Assembly: GCF_000499845.2 (NCBI RefSeq)
Contig: NC_023759.2
Span: forward strand, 43,680,672 to 43,744,671
Direction: 5' to 3'
From: Phaseolus vulgaris
Lineage: Eukaryota; Streptophyta; Magnoliopsida; Fabales; Fabaceae
Length of the DNA stretch: 64,000 nt
Numbering within the stretch: the stretch's first letter is position 1; every line of letters begins with the position of its first letter. Below the pieces are notes generated by a model, which worked only from the letters and a program-made list of their open reading frames with translations, did not search any database and was not told the DNA's origin. This document shows positions 51,523-63,288 of the stretch, piece by piece. The position numbers were made by a program, and so were the translations under genes.

Positions 51523-53779
51523 TTTTTATTATAAATTTAATTTAATGTAATAAAATTTATTTATAAAATAAGATTTATATTTATTTATATATTATAAAAT
51601 GTTGTTATTATTAATGGATGGGAGATTTCCGTAATTTTAGTTTTATTTTAATTTTAGTACTTGTTTATTTGACGTGAAAGATCAATAATTGATGGTTCAT
51701 ACAATGATTTTCTTCCAAGATTCATTACTATAAAGTAACGATGAAGAATGCAATAATTGACCTGCACTAACAACTATATGTTAGGACGATCAAATTGTTG
51801 GTGGCGCTCAATAAACATATGAAGGAGAAGCATATTTACACATTTTCTTTGTAGAGTTATTGTAAGAGAGCGAAGAATTGTTAAATAGTTCAAAGTTATT
51901 ATTTAATTAATTATTTTTTAAAAATCATATGCAAGAAAAGAGTCTAACAAAAAAACTAGAAATTTTATCTCAATTAAAAAAAATAGTATTTCATTTATAC
52001 ACGTTAACCTTTAATTAAAATACTAATTTTAAGGACTTGAATGCAAAAAAGGATGATTCAACTAAAAACACTAATCCATAAAAAGAAGAACTTCAAAGTT
52101 TAAATTAACTTATAGATGAGATTTTTAACTTAGGACAAAAAAAGTAATGGAACATAAGGATTAATGAGAACTATAATAGTTTGAAATCACTACAATTAAT
52201 ATTTTTTTTTGGATAATGATATTGGCACTTGTTGAATGGGTAACTCTCTTTTTAAGGAAACATCCGAAAGTCCAAGTCTTTGAAAACTTCTTTATCCTTG
52301 TGTATTAAGAAATACGAAAATTTAAAGCAACTGGGAAAACCAGTTCACATGAAAGCAAGAATATACTAGTCACAGTGGAAGTTTTTATGGCAAAGATTGG
52401 CTATATAATTTGACATTTGCACACTCCACTAGAAAATATCCTTGAAAGAAAGCTTCGTTCCCATATTGCTTTATGGCACTTCTGCGATATTTTAATCTCT
52501 GTTAAGCAAACAAAAATGGTGGAAGAGGTCAATGCTTATTGTCTTCTATATTTCCATTGGAAAAATTAAACTAATCTATTATCTTCTAACTATTTACCAA
52601 ATGGCACGATCATACATTTTTATAGCAGGTTGGAGTCATTTCCCACAGCCATTCTTTTATTAGTTGAATAATGCATGCATACTTTAACATAATCTTTAAT
52701 ATCTCTGTTCTCCCAGTTGTATTTGTTTATAGATAACTCACTTTCATACCAACACATCCCCTAATGCTCTTCAATTGCAAGTCCTAGTCCTACGTCTTTT
52801 ACCAAAAAATATTATGTTGGAGGTGATGTATTATGTCTTCTTTATATTGATGATAGTTAAACCATATGCAAAAGTACTAAGAAACTTGAAGATAATTAAC
52901 TAAACAAAACGCAATAAAAATGTTATATATTCGCCATGTTTACCTCAATTATGGGATTCCACTATAGAAGCAAGTTTCACATGTTTATAATAACACTAGC
53001 CAGTGAACTGATTTTCTTCTCATCATATGGTTTTGGCCTGATCATTGACGTGTCCAACACATCACAATCCTCCATCAACGTACAATACATGTCAAATTAA
53101 ATTCATACAACACTCTTGCTTAAGCACTTTTCGTATTTCATTTGTATACTTCTTGTCCCACCTGTACTACTTTCCTCTCTTGTCCTAATCAGATATCAAG
53201 GACAGTGATCAGTGAATTATAGAAACAGTACTGGTTCCAAATAAAAGGAAGGTAGGTGACTGTAACATGTTCCAATTTAGAAGAAACTTCAACTCTGGCT
53301 AACTTTATGTTACCATCATAATCTTATAATGAACACTTCAATGATTGAGCATTGGCTACTTAAATTTGCATTATATGACCATAAAATTTATGATAAAGAG
53401 CTGAGCTGAGGATAATTATTAATAAGCACTTCGGTCTTTGTGCTTTTAGGTGCATGATTGACTTTATAAGAAAAAAAGTGACATATATTAATAGATAACG
53501 CATGCGAAAATATTACTGGACTGCTGCTGCAAGCCTCTTTATGATGTTTGGAAGATAAAGGGATTACAGGGTTCAATTTCTAGGAAATCACAATGGGTGG
53601 GTTGCATTGGCAAAGTAACAGCAAAAGGAAGCTTTTACAATGTAATTTGAAACAAAGAAAGTGGTTATACTCAATACTAGAAAGTAAAAACTAAACACCC
53701 ATCCCACAAAAGGCACAAACAAACTCAGTCCAAGTCACAAGTCTGAGATCTTCTTAATTTTTAACTAGAGTCAGCTTCA
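51523..53779. other. Downstream flank of the MYB gene
   Basis: No gene recognised. 51690-51850 (GACCTGCACTAACAAC, GTTGGTGGCGCTCAATAAAC) has the texture of a dispersed repeat. The final few hundred bases are the expected 3' UTR of the MYB gene on the minus strand. Confidence 0.4.
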
Positions 53780-55218
53780 TCAGTAATACGTGACCCTTTC
53801 TTCTGTCTTCTTATCATCAAACAAAAAGTTGTTGCAATTGTTATTAGTGCTAATTAGCTGTTTAATTTCCTCTAGACCATAATCCAATGGATTTTGTTCC
53901 CACAATCCATTTTGTTTGTCTGTCCACCCACTCACAGTACTAGCACTGCCACTGGAGAACATCATCAACTTGTGAGTAGTATTTTCCACCCCACTGTAGA
54001 GGTGATTATCAGCAACACCTATCTGCTCCACAAAACTTGCCTCACCAAATTCTGGCTCCGTGACTTGACTGATCTGGTTGTTGCAGCTCGCATCAGAAGA
54101 GCTGCAACTAGTGGCTGCGGCTTCACCACCGAACACAAACATACTATTGTTGCTGCTATCTTTGAATTGGCACTTCTGGGTGGGGTCTATGAAACTCTCT
54201 TGTGCTTGAAAGAAGGAATCAGCAGAAGCAGAAGAGTTGTTTCCACTCAGAAGACTTGAAGTGTAGGAAAAGGAGCCGACGCCTGTGAAAGAACCGTGGG
54301 GATGGTAGTATGAGTTGCTGTTGTCTCTGAATGATAATGGTGATGAAGATGGTGTTGAGCTTTCAAGGATGGATAAAAGGGTAATTCGACGAGGTTTACT
54401 CTGGGGAGAAGGATTCATGGCCATCATTTTCTTCTTAAGCCTGGTGTTCCAATAGTTCTTGATGTCATTGTCAGTTCTCCCTGGCAGCTGAGATGCTATT
54501 ATGGACCACCTGCACTCAGTGAAAATGTCTTCCACTATAAGAAACTTTCTGACATTTATAGCAGATCTAAATTGGAATGCATGAACTGGTGCACAACATC
54601 TAAAATCAAAGTACACATCATATCTGTATTGTACTGAACATATTCTATTTCCAAAAAGTGAAAACGAAAAACATAAAGAAGACTAAAAAATGCTTCCCAG
54701 TGTATCCCTTCGATTGTTTCTTCAATTGGAAATTATTTGTACGGTTTAATAGTGCCTCTGACAAGTGAGATGAGAGTGTCAAAAGTGAGAGAGGATGTGG
54801 AAATTGAGTGAAAGAAGTGTACCTGCTTCCAATGCTAGCAAAGAGGCTACAGATTACTTCATCTTCTGCATCAGAAAATTGACCATGCTTAATATTGGGT
54901 CTAAGATAATTAAGCCACCTTAATCTACAGCTCTTGCCACATCTTTTCAAACCTGCGATAAAAAAACTCAATCAGTAACACAAACACAAAGGAGTAGCAA
55001 GATCCTTGCATATCAGCATGCTTTAGCCATCATTAGCACGGAAAATGTAACATGACTCATCATATCTCTACTATGCACTTACCAACTTTTTGTGGGAGGG
55101 CAATCCAATTCCCTCCGGTGCCATGTTGCTCTATGTAGTCCTTTAGCTTTGCATCTTCTTCTGGTGACCATGGCCCTTTCTTTACATTTGCCTTGTCACA
55201 ACAAGGAGCTCTACCCAT
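53780..55218 (-). CDS. R2R3-MYB transcription factor, subgroup 14 (MYB36/RAX/MYB68/MYB84-like), 3 exons
   Basis: Nuclear DNA-binding regulator. Exons on the minus strand: 55218-55083, 54952-54823, 54509-53780; 996 nt, 331 residues. Introns split codon 46 (phase 1) and codon 89 (phase 2), the classical positions in plant R2R3-MYBs. It opens [21 protein letters not shown]2 (about 14-61) has Trp17, Trp38, Trp58; R3 (about 67-112) has Phe71 in place of the first Trp, then Trp90 and Trp109, as usual in the family. [15 protein letters not shown] (97-111) is the conserved R3 recognition region. The C-terminal half (about 119-331) is Ser/Asn-rich and carries [15 protein letters not shown], then acidic patches that may activate transcription. 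The combination [19 protein letters not shown] and [16 protein letters not shown] points to the group controlling axillary meristems (RAX) and endodermis or root development (MYB36/68/84). I cannot say which member it is, so no symbol is given. Confidence 0.93.
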
Positions 55219-55420
55219 CGATCTCTTTGTATTAACCCTCTCCCCCTCTCTCTCTGATTGGTTTCTTCAGTGGGAGTCTGAGGAAGGCATAAACTACAAG
55301 GATAGTGAAGAATGGAACGTGGAGACGGGCATCAATAGAAGTTTATTCAGATAAGAAATGGCACAAGTCAAAGGGAACAGCCTCTGTAACTTCAATTGTC
55401 TTATCAGTTTCCAAAATTAT
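55219..55420 (-). promoter_or_regulatory. MYB 5' leader
   Basis: Immediately upstream of the start, the minus strand carries a GA-rich run (opposite CTCCCCCTCTCTCTCTGATT at 55239-55258) typical of plant 5' UTRs. No clear TATA box could be assigned. Confidence 0.35.
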
Positions 55421-57928
55421 ATCATTGATTAGCCTATAGAAGTTTCTACATCACCCTTTTACAAGGACCCTTTTGTGAGAAGGAGTTTATCATGGTCACA
55501 ATTTAAAGTATCCAAAGTCTGCTCTAAGTTATAACGTGTATGATTTTTTCCCTTGAAAACGATGGTCTAGTGATACACATTTTCAAGCAATGGGCCAAGT
55601 CATGAGTAAACTATTGCCAAGTTGAACCTTCAATTATATGCTGCTTCCTTCCACTGCTCATACCTCTTTAGACTCCATCTTCCTTTTAATAATTCTCCAT
55701 TGATGTAACTTGGGATCATTATCGATTGTAAGAGGTGGAATTCATGGTGCAAATTTTTCTTAAAATAGGAAAATTGGGATAATTTTTTAGTATGATGTTA
55801 CTAGCTACTATTGTATAATTTTCATTTATTATAGGATCATATAATCCACCAACCAATTAAAAAACATTCTTTCCTATCAGAATTTTGGGAAAAGTTTGTT
55901 AAACACCAAAATGTATTTAACTCGTTAAAAACAAAAGTGAGAGAGATAACTTTAAGCATAATAAGTGAAGGCGAGTGCTAATAAGAGAGATAGTTTAACT
56001 CATTACTTTTAATATATATATTTTATTGTTAGTTAACATCTATTGACAATCATATATCTTCAAAGGGACTCATAAAAAAATAGCGAGTTTAAAAAAATGT
56101 TTTTTAATATGCTTAACTAAGTTTTAATTATGTCGTTAATTAATTTAAATATTTTTAGTTGAGTTTCTATTAACAAATTTTATTCTATTAACTCTTCAAA
56201 ATATTTTTTAATTTTATATCAGTACCATGTGATTTGAATTTGATCAAGAACAAGATGATGTAACTATTAGTTTTTACCTTTTCATTTTCAACTCGCATAA
56301 ACTCATTAATCCTTTCTCGAATCATACTCAATTTTTTCTCTAAGAACGAGTTAAAAAATAATGAGTTGAAAATGACACAATGGACGTAACAATTACACCA
56401 TCTCATTAATAATAAAATCAAATGACGAAAAACAAACAATATTTTAAACACTCAATACCAAATATTTTAATAAAAACTTAATTAAAAATACATAAATTTA
56501 TAATATATTTCAAATTTAATTAAGTCTTTTTAATAAATGTTAGTAAATAACAAGGAATATTTTGCTACATTGTTCAATAGGTAATACGATTAAAAACTAG
56601 ATAGACAAAGTATAATACTTTTAATAAATTATTTGATATATAAATATATTTGTGTTATTCATTTTTTTTATTTATTTATGTTCACGATTGATAATTAAAT
56701 ATTATTTTCAAAAAGTTGGCTTTAAAAATATAATACATTACCACTGTACCCAAAAATTACGGGTAAAAATTGAATTTTAATGGGATTATAGTCCTATATA
56801 AAGACAAACTTGTGACCATCCCCGCGTTATAAAATACTAAAGAAACATAAAATAACATGTAATTAGTGATAAATTTAAGGCATAACTAAAAAGTACTCCA
56901 CCATTTCTTGAACTAGTTGCTGTAATATTTTTGTTTTGACGAAGAGTGGATTAAATTTATCTTTAATATTTTATACCATCCACTTGATCTAAAGAATTAT
57001 CCAAAATTTTCAAGTTTAAAAAATTTGAATATGTTGACACATATCCATAAGTTTGGTTTTTTTTCTCTTTGCATTTATTTTGTTTCTCTACTTATAAATT
57101 TTATCTATGCACCTTGTCAAACGTTATAAAAGAAGTTATGGATGTCTCAAAACACTCACTTTGAACCTAACCAACCATTGTTCTCTATCTTATCCTATTT
57201 CTTATTTTGTAATAAACTTCACTGTGTGTTGATGAAAAAGAAAACACCAAACACGAAAATAAAAGTACAATTGTTTGTTTTATCTCTAAGAAACCTAGAT
57301 TTTTTCCCCACTTTATCATGATATATTTACCGTTTTTTTAATGTTCTTAGTTGTCTCAACTAGGTTAAATTTTTTTTTATGCGACAAAGTTTGTTGGTTT
57401 TTCGTGCTTAAAAAAATAAAGCATTAGTCATATGTGTTGTGCATATACTTTGCTTTATGTAGTATTGTTTACATTAAGCTGCTTATGCTTCTACTATTTT
57501 TAAATACAAAGCTTAATATATAATGTATTTACATTAAATACAAGACTTAATAATGTATTTTGGAGACGATGTCTTTCTCTGGGTATTATGGACTGTAGGC
57601 TTTTATATGTTTTTTTTAAAAGGGTTGCATCGACATGTTTAAATGTTCCAATTTGTTTACTTATTTTTATATAAAAAAAATAATCTTATGTGAGTAACGA
57701 TATCCTAAAATGTCTTTATTATCTTTTAAATAGAATTAGTAATCTATTTACATTGTAATTCTTTAGATTTCTATGGTACTTTTTACATCAAGTTATTTAT
57801 TTCCTTCATGCTGAATAAAGTATTTACATTGCAATTCTTTATATTTGATTGAAATGAGATTACCCATTTTTAAAATGTCTACAAATGTGAGTTCTCATCT
57901 AATTTAGTTTAAAATAAACTAAATATAT
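55421..57928. other. Upstream flank of the MYB gene, no gene recognised
   Basis: AT-rich, no repeats of note. An 87-codon minus frame at 56188-56451 is low-complexity and not accepted. Confidence 0.5.
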
Positions 57929-58393
57929 GACTACAAGATAAATAGAAATCAATATTAGAAAGAAAATAATTAGTTATTATATATTATTATTATTAAAAAT
58001 TATATTCAAAGAAAAAGAATTAATTAATTGTTATATTGACTACATTATATAATATTTTAGAGACTAAATAAATTATTGGATATAAAATAATTTTAATTAA
58101 TGATAAATAATTTTTAAATTGGTATTTTTAAAAATAATTTTTAATATATATTGACTAAATTAGATATTATTTTAGAGGATAAAAAATTATTAATATCTAA
58201 AAATAATTTTATTATTAATAAAATTTATAAAATTGTGCTAATTAGATTTTTATAAATAAAGTTATAAATTTTATTAATAATAGAAACTAATTTTAAGATA
58301 TTAATATTTTTTTAAAATAATATTTAATTATTTAATATAGTAATTAATTATTATTTTTTCCTAAAAAAAATTATTTAACGATTTTCCTAATGT
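57929..58393. mobile_element. Foldback MITE, copy 4 (most decayed)
   Basis: Begins GACTACAAGATAAATAGAAA and ends TTAACGATTTTCCTAATGTA. Contains AGAAAATAATTAGTTATTAT on the left and TAGTAATTAATTATTATTTT inverted on the right. Internal TAATTAATTGTTATATTGAC suggests an internal duplication or nested partial copy. Confidence 0.6.
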
Positions 58394-60170
58394 ATATCTA
58401 CTTGTTGAAATGTTGCAAAAGTTCCTTTCAAGATCTTAGGGAGTTTTTAATCTATTGACAGTGGCATGGTCGTAAAAGGGAAATTTTACTGTTGACTATT
58501 CCAAAGCGATAAACTTGTCAATGTTTACCATTCACATCATGTCATTAATGCCCTAGCACAAGTCTTTTCGCAACTTCCAAGTTTTTCATTCGACAAACTA
58601 AATTTTTCTGGAATTTCAACCCACATTAATTTCACTTTGACTGGATTATACTTCATACGTTTTATAGGTAATACTAATTATTTGTGTACCTAAACATTAA
58701 TCAGACAACTAATATGCATTGAAGGGGAAAAAACTAGAAGAAAATTGTTTAAAATTTAAAGTTGAAGTTGTAGTATATAATGGTCTAGTCAATATTGGCT
58801 TGCCTAATTGTTACGTGGACACAACTTTCACCGTATGAAAATTATCATTTAGTATTCAAGTTTCCGATCATTAGTACAATATTAATTTATGTCACCCATT
58901 TTAAAACAACTAAAATTAATTGCTAGTGTTGGTTTTTCTGAGAGTTGTTAAATTGAAAACTAAATCAAATTAAAAGTTTAATACTAATATTAACGTCGGC
59001 TTGGGTACAACTAAATTAAACAAAAGCATGACATAAAACAGTGTCTACTATTAAATGTTGATATTAAATAAAGCTAGTTTGGTACAAAGAAGAGAAAACA
59101 AAACAATATTACCCACAATTTGGCTCTTCGTAATAAATTAGGTTTAATTTTTTTTCTCATTATTTATTTTATTTGTTATTAACTAAATGATTTCATTTAT
59201 TTAAATTGGGCTCCAACTTTTTTAAATAATTTTTTTCTACAATACTTTTTAGTGTTTTCACATAATTCTTCGTAAATACATACTCTGATTTGATTTAATG
59301 ATACAAAAAAAATTATACTTTTGTATTTTGTATTTTTATTTATATTTTAGATAAATGTTACTTAATCAAAAAGAAAAAAAAGAATTTGTTTAGTTGTACT
59401 TACGAATTCGCGTTTTCAGATGTTGCCTGAACCCTAATCAAATGAAAATTAAATATTATATTAATAGTGATATAAAATTTAATAAAGTAAATAAACAATG
59501 AATCCAATAAAGTAATTAGACGTAAAAGTTCTTATATTCTTTTGGCATTAAATAATTGATATGGCTAGTTAAAAAATTAAAATAACTTGTTGAAAATAAT
59601 GATTTTTTTTTCACTTGTCTATTTTTATTACGGATAAACAAGTTAAACTTAATGCTAAATTTAAATCTGTATGAACAAAGAATAATGTGTTGTCATAAAA
59701 AAATTAACTATTTATTAATGAACTTTATTTATGTGGTCAAATTAAGCGAGTTTATTGGCTATTAAATAAGATTAAATTTAATTTCTTAAACAAGTAAATG
59801 TCACTTTTTATGATGGAATAATTTATAATATGATATTAAAAAAACTAAGTATCATCTTATTAAGAAATAATAGGAATCTCTATGTTAATACATTATAAGA
59901 AATATATGGTTTCAAAATATTACTTTCAAGTAATTTTTATATTAAAATATAAACACTTATAAGTATTAATTGTTAAAATAAATATAAAATAACTCATAAT
60001 TTATGAATTTATACTTTTTTATATATTTTGTGATTTTAATTTGAATAAGAACATTTTATTTCTAAATTTGTGTTAATTTTAGGTTTCTAAGGAAGATAAT
60101 TGGGCAAAAGAAAAATATATAGAGCTAAAAAAAAAAATTGGAATACATCAACACTCACCAAAGCTGCCAA
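58394..60170. other. AT-rich flank, no gene recognised
   Basis: Nothing beyond homopolymer-rich AT sequence. Confidence 0.5.
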
Positions 60171-60315
60171 ACTTCATAAAAAGTCAAGATGTCACCCGTG
60201 GATCTCGCTCAAGCGAGCTCAATCTCGCTTAAGCAAGATAGTGCCAGCAAAGTTGGACCTTTCTACGTTTTACTCGCCTAAGCAAGTCCATTAGTGCCCA
60301 AGCGAGAAGTAGACC
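60171..60315 (+). mobile_element. LTR scrap rich in TCGCTTAAGCGA-type palindromes
   Basis: GATCTCGCTCAAGCGAGCTC (60199-60218), AATCTCGCTTAAGCAAGATA, ACTCGCCTAAGCAAGTCC and GCCCAAGCGAGAAG lie within 120 bases; all are variants of a 12-bp palindrome. Such runs are typical of phaseoloid LTR retroelements. The 64-codon + frame crossing it is not a gene. Confidence 0.5.
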
Positions 60316-60989
60316 ATGAAAAACTTGAGACACAACCCTAGTGTGCAAGATTGAGAGGAAAATACCATTGATTGACTTGTAACCCAATTGGGAGAATGAA
60401 ATGTGTTAGAAGATGTGTGACTAATTTTACCCATTATATTGAGATAATATCTGAATATAATATTTTGTTATTTATTGATTATTGTTATTATTGTTTTATT
60501 TCTACTTCTTGATTTAAAATCTTAAAATACATGCATACTTGTTTATAAAATATACATACGAAGGAAATTTAAATATTTTATATATAATTTTTTTTTCTCA
60601 CCTGACACCATATATAATATGCTATAAAAGTAGTATTGGATTGAAATTTGGTTTTGTTCTCTTAATTTCAATTTGTGGGAGCAATTAATTCCACTTGCAT
60701 GAGAAAGTGATGAATATTAAAAGGGAAGGAAGGGACATAGAAAAGACTAGATGATTAATCTGAATTACTGTATAGGTACTAGTGGAGTTGCTTATGGATA
60801 GTGTTTGGTGAATAAAATGAGAAGAAAAACAAGTACAATCCCTTTTAATTTTGGGATGTATCGATAATTACAGAGATGTGAGACGAGTGTCATTGTATAT
60901 AAACTACAATTTTTCTTGTATTTAAGTGATGGAATTATACTGTTATAGAGGTGAAGTTGATCACACACACTATACAAAAAGACTGTTCA

Positions 60990-61320
60990 TGCATTATATA
61001 GGTAGCTAAATGATAGTAGCAAATTTGGTGTTAAAAGTATTTGAATGGAGAAGAAGAAACGAAGACGGCAAGTGATGAAAAGGTTGGTTCAGAAGTCTAT
61101 GATGAAATGAAAGGTGGCGGAGGAGTTGGAGTTGGGTAGGTTCCATCATGGAACAATCTCTGGGTGTTTTTCTTCTTCTTCTTGGATTCTTCAACTTCAA
61201 ATAATCCGTCAAGGAACGACAAAATCAAAAGTTGTTTGTGATGTTCTGTGTTCTACAAATATTCTTCTGCATGGGGACCACTCATTAGAGATGGGGAAAA
61301 AGCCAAAAGCCTTTCATTAG
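60990..61320. other. GC-richer island, unidentified
   Basis: Both strands are open for 68 codons over 61006-61320, with CTTCTTCTTCTTGG and the palindrome GTTCCATCATGGAAC. Read on the minus strand it ends in a leader-like sequence. It could be an exon or retro-scrap of a real gene, but no motif was recognised. Confidence 0.25.
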
Positions 61321-61439
61321 GAAAAAAACACTTTTTACAATAATATATTAAACAATATATTAGGCCATTTAAATAAGAATTAGTATAAAAAAATGCCATC
61401 TAAGTTTTATAAATATTTGGTATCAACTAATATAATATA

Positions 61440-61620
61440 CTATAATTTTTTTAGTATGGTATATTACACCGATTGAATTATCAAACTGATGTAATATATA
61501 CTATCTACAATAATAATAAAAAGAAGTTTCAAAAATTTAACTTTGAATAGTATATATTACACCAGATGCATAGCTCAATCGATATAATATATAATATCGA
61601 GAAAGAAAAAAAAATTGTAG
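61440..61620. repeat. Inverted words around ATTACACCGATTG
   Basis: TATTACACCGATT (61465) and AACTGATGTAATA (61485) form a hairpin; TATATTACACCAGATG and TCAATCGATATAATATAT follow. It resembles the AACCGATGTAAT family of plant MITEs; boundaries are unclear. Confidence 0.4.
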
Positions 61621-62819
61621 TTATAGTATAGTCATATGGTCCTACAAGGAAGAACAAAACTATGCTTAATCTCTAATTTTTGTACATGTTCCACAGGTCG
61701 AATATATATATATAAAAGTCACAAGAGGGAGACGACAAATAACACATTAGGTTAAGAACATACTTATTTTTTATTATCTTTGAATGTTTTAGGTCTCAGG
61801 TCGCTTACTGACTTATCTGGAACAAAAATATTTTTTTAAAAAATGAGTACTTTAAAGTAAAAGGGTGATATGATTTAATTTGTATTGTTTTATACTAAAG
61901 TCTTACCGATCATTTACAATTTCATTAAAATTCATTTTAGAAAGTTGTTAGGATATCATATAAGTTATGTTTAATAAAATTGACAAAATTGTATTAGTGA
62001 AATACGAATTTCATATAAATTATGAAATTCTTTTCTAATTTAAAGTTATATCTATAAAGTACAAATTTCATTTTAAAATGGTCCACGTGATAACTAACTT
62101 ATCCATTTTAAACATTTTTTTACCTAAAATCGAAATTTAAAAAAATTGCACTACCTCCATACAAAAACCTCCAAAACTGTTATGTCTCCATCTCTACACC
62201 AATGAATTATGAAGTTAGAAAATTATGAAACTAGCTTCAATATAAAATTTTATTTCTTAATTTCTTTTTATACGCTTGTTCAACTTTCTTATTTTTATTT
62301 AAAATGAGATTAAAATTTCTGACCATTCTCGTCATCTTTTAGTTCAAATGAAAATTCTTAACTTTAATTTAACTATTTAGGTTTACAATTTTAAAACAAG
62401 TTTACTTAGGGAGTTTGTACATTTTTATCTTCTGGTAGAGACAGGAGTTATACAGCAATTATATCATTTTTTTCTTCTAATTTTATCATTTTACTTAGTT
62501 TGTACATGTGGTTACATTAGATACTAGTCCTATATAAAAGGATTGGAGTATAAATTTGTTATATAAAAATTTTGCTGTATAAATTTGTTATATAAATTTT
62601 TTGCTGATAGATAAGAAATGCGACTCATGTCATGCATCACCTTGTCTTTAACTCTTCTCTCGATGGTACAATTCAAAAATAAAAAAGTTTTCAACTGGAA
62701 GTAAATTCAAAAAAAATCATGAAAAAAGTATTTTTAAATTACATTATCCAAAAGTATTTTTGAGCTATTTATAAGAATGTAGAAGAAAATTATATGGAGG
62801 TGAAAAAAAATCACCTAGA

Positions 62820-63158
62820 CTGTTTCTTCCTGCACCTCCATACCTTCTTCTCTCACCTCCATAAATTTTCGAATTTCCAAAAATGCTCCTCTATGATATT
62901 CTGGATTATGTAATTCGAAAGTCATTTTTCAAATTCGAAAGCCTTTTTTTCATATACATGCTTACTTTCTGGATTACATAATCTGAAAGTCTTATTTAGC
63001 TTTCGGATTATGTAATCTGAAAAAAAAAAATTCAAATGAGTTTTCAGATTACATAATCCAGAAACTACTCTATAGAGATGACACAAGAAGGATAAAAATA
63101 TATTTTTATGTTATGTATGGAGGTAGCGGAAGAATATATAGAAGTACAGGAAGAAACA
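62820..63158. mobile_element. Palindromic MITE with GGATTATGTAATC core repeats
   Basis: Left end GTTTCTTCCTGCACCTCCAT (62822-62841) is matched inverted by ATGGAGGTAGCGGAAGAA (63117-63134) and by GAAGTACAGGAAGAAAC (63141-63157). Inside, GGATTATGTAAT or its complement occurs four times in alternating orientation (62903, 62971, 63005, 63046). About 340 bp, noncoding. Confidence 0.65.
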
Positions 63159-63180
63159 ATATTATTTTCATCACCCTCTC

Positions 63181-63288
63181 AATTAGTGGGTCTGGAAAAA
63201 TAAAGTTGAAAAAACATTTGTTGTACAAGTGTTTTTTTTTTAGAGGGTGCCACCCTACCAAAATTAGTGGGTCTGGAAAAATAAAGTT
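63181..63288. repeat. Exact 27-bp direct repeat, 81 bp apart
   Basis: The word starting AATTAGTGGGTCTGGAAAAA occurs at 63181 and 63262 with 27 identical bases. GAGGGTGCCACCCT between them (63243-63256) is palindromic. It adjoins the palindromic MITE and may be part of the same compound repeat. Confidence 0.8.

Noticed and set aside
53894..54259. 121-codon + frame opposite the last MYB exon
   Set aside because: Antisense shadow of the Ser/Asn-rich C-terminal coding region.
60100..60294. 64-codon + frame
   Set aside because: Overlaps the AAGCGA palindromes of an LTR scrap; the peptide is derived from repeat sequence.
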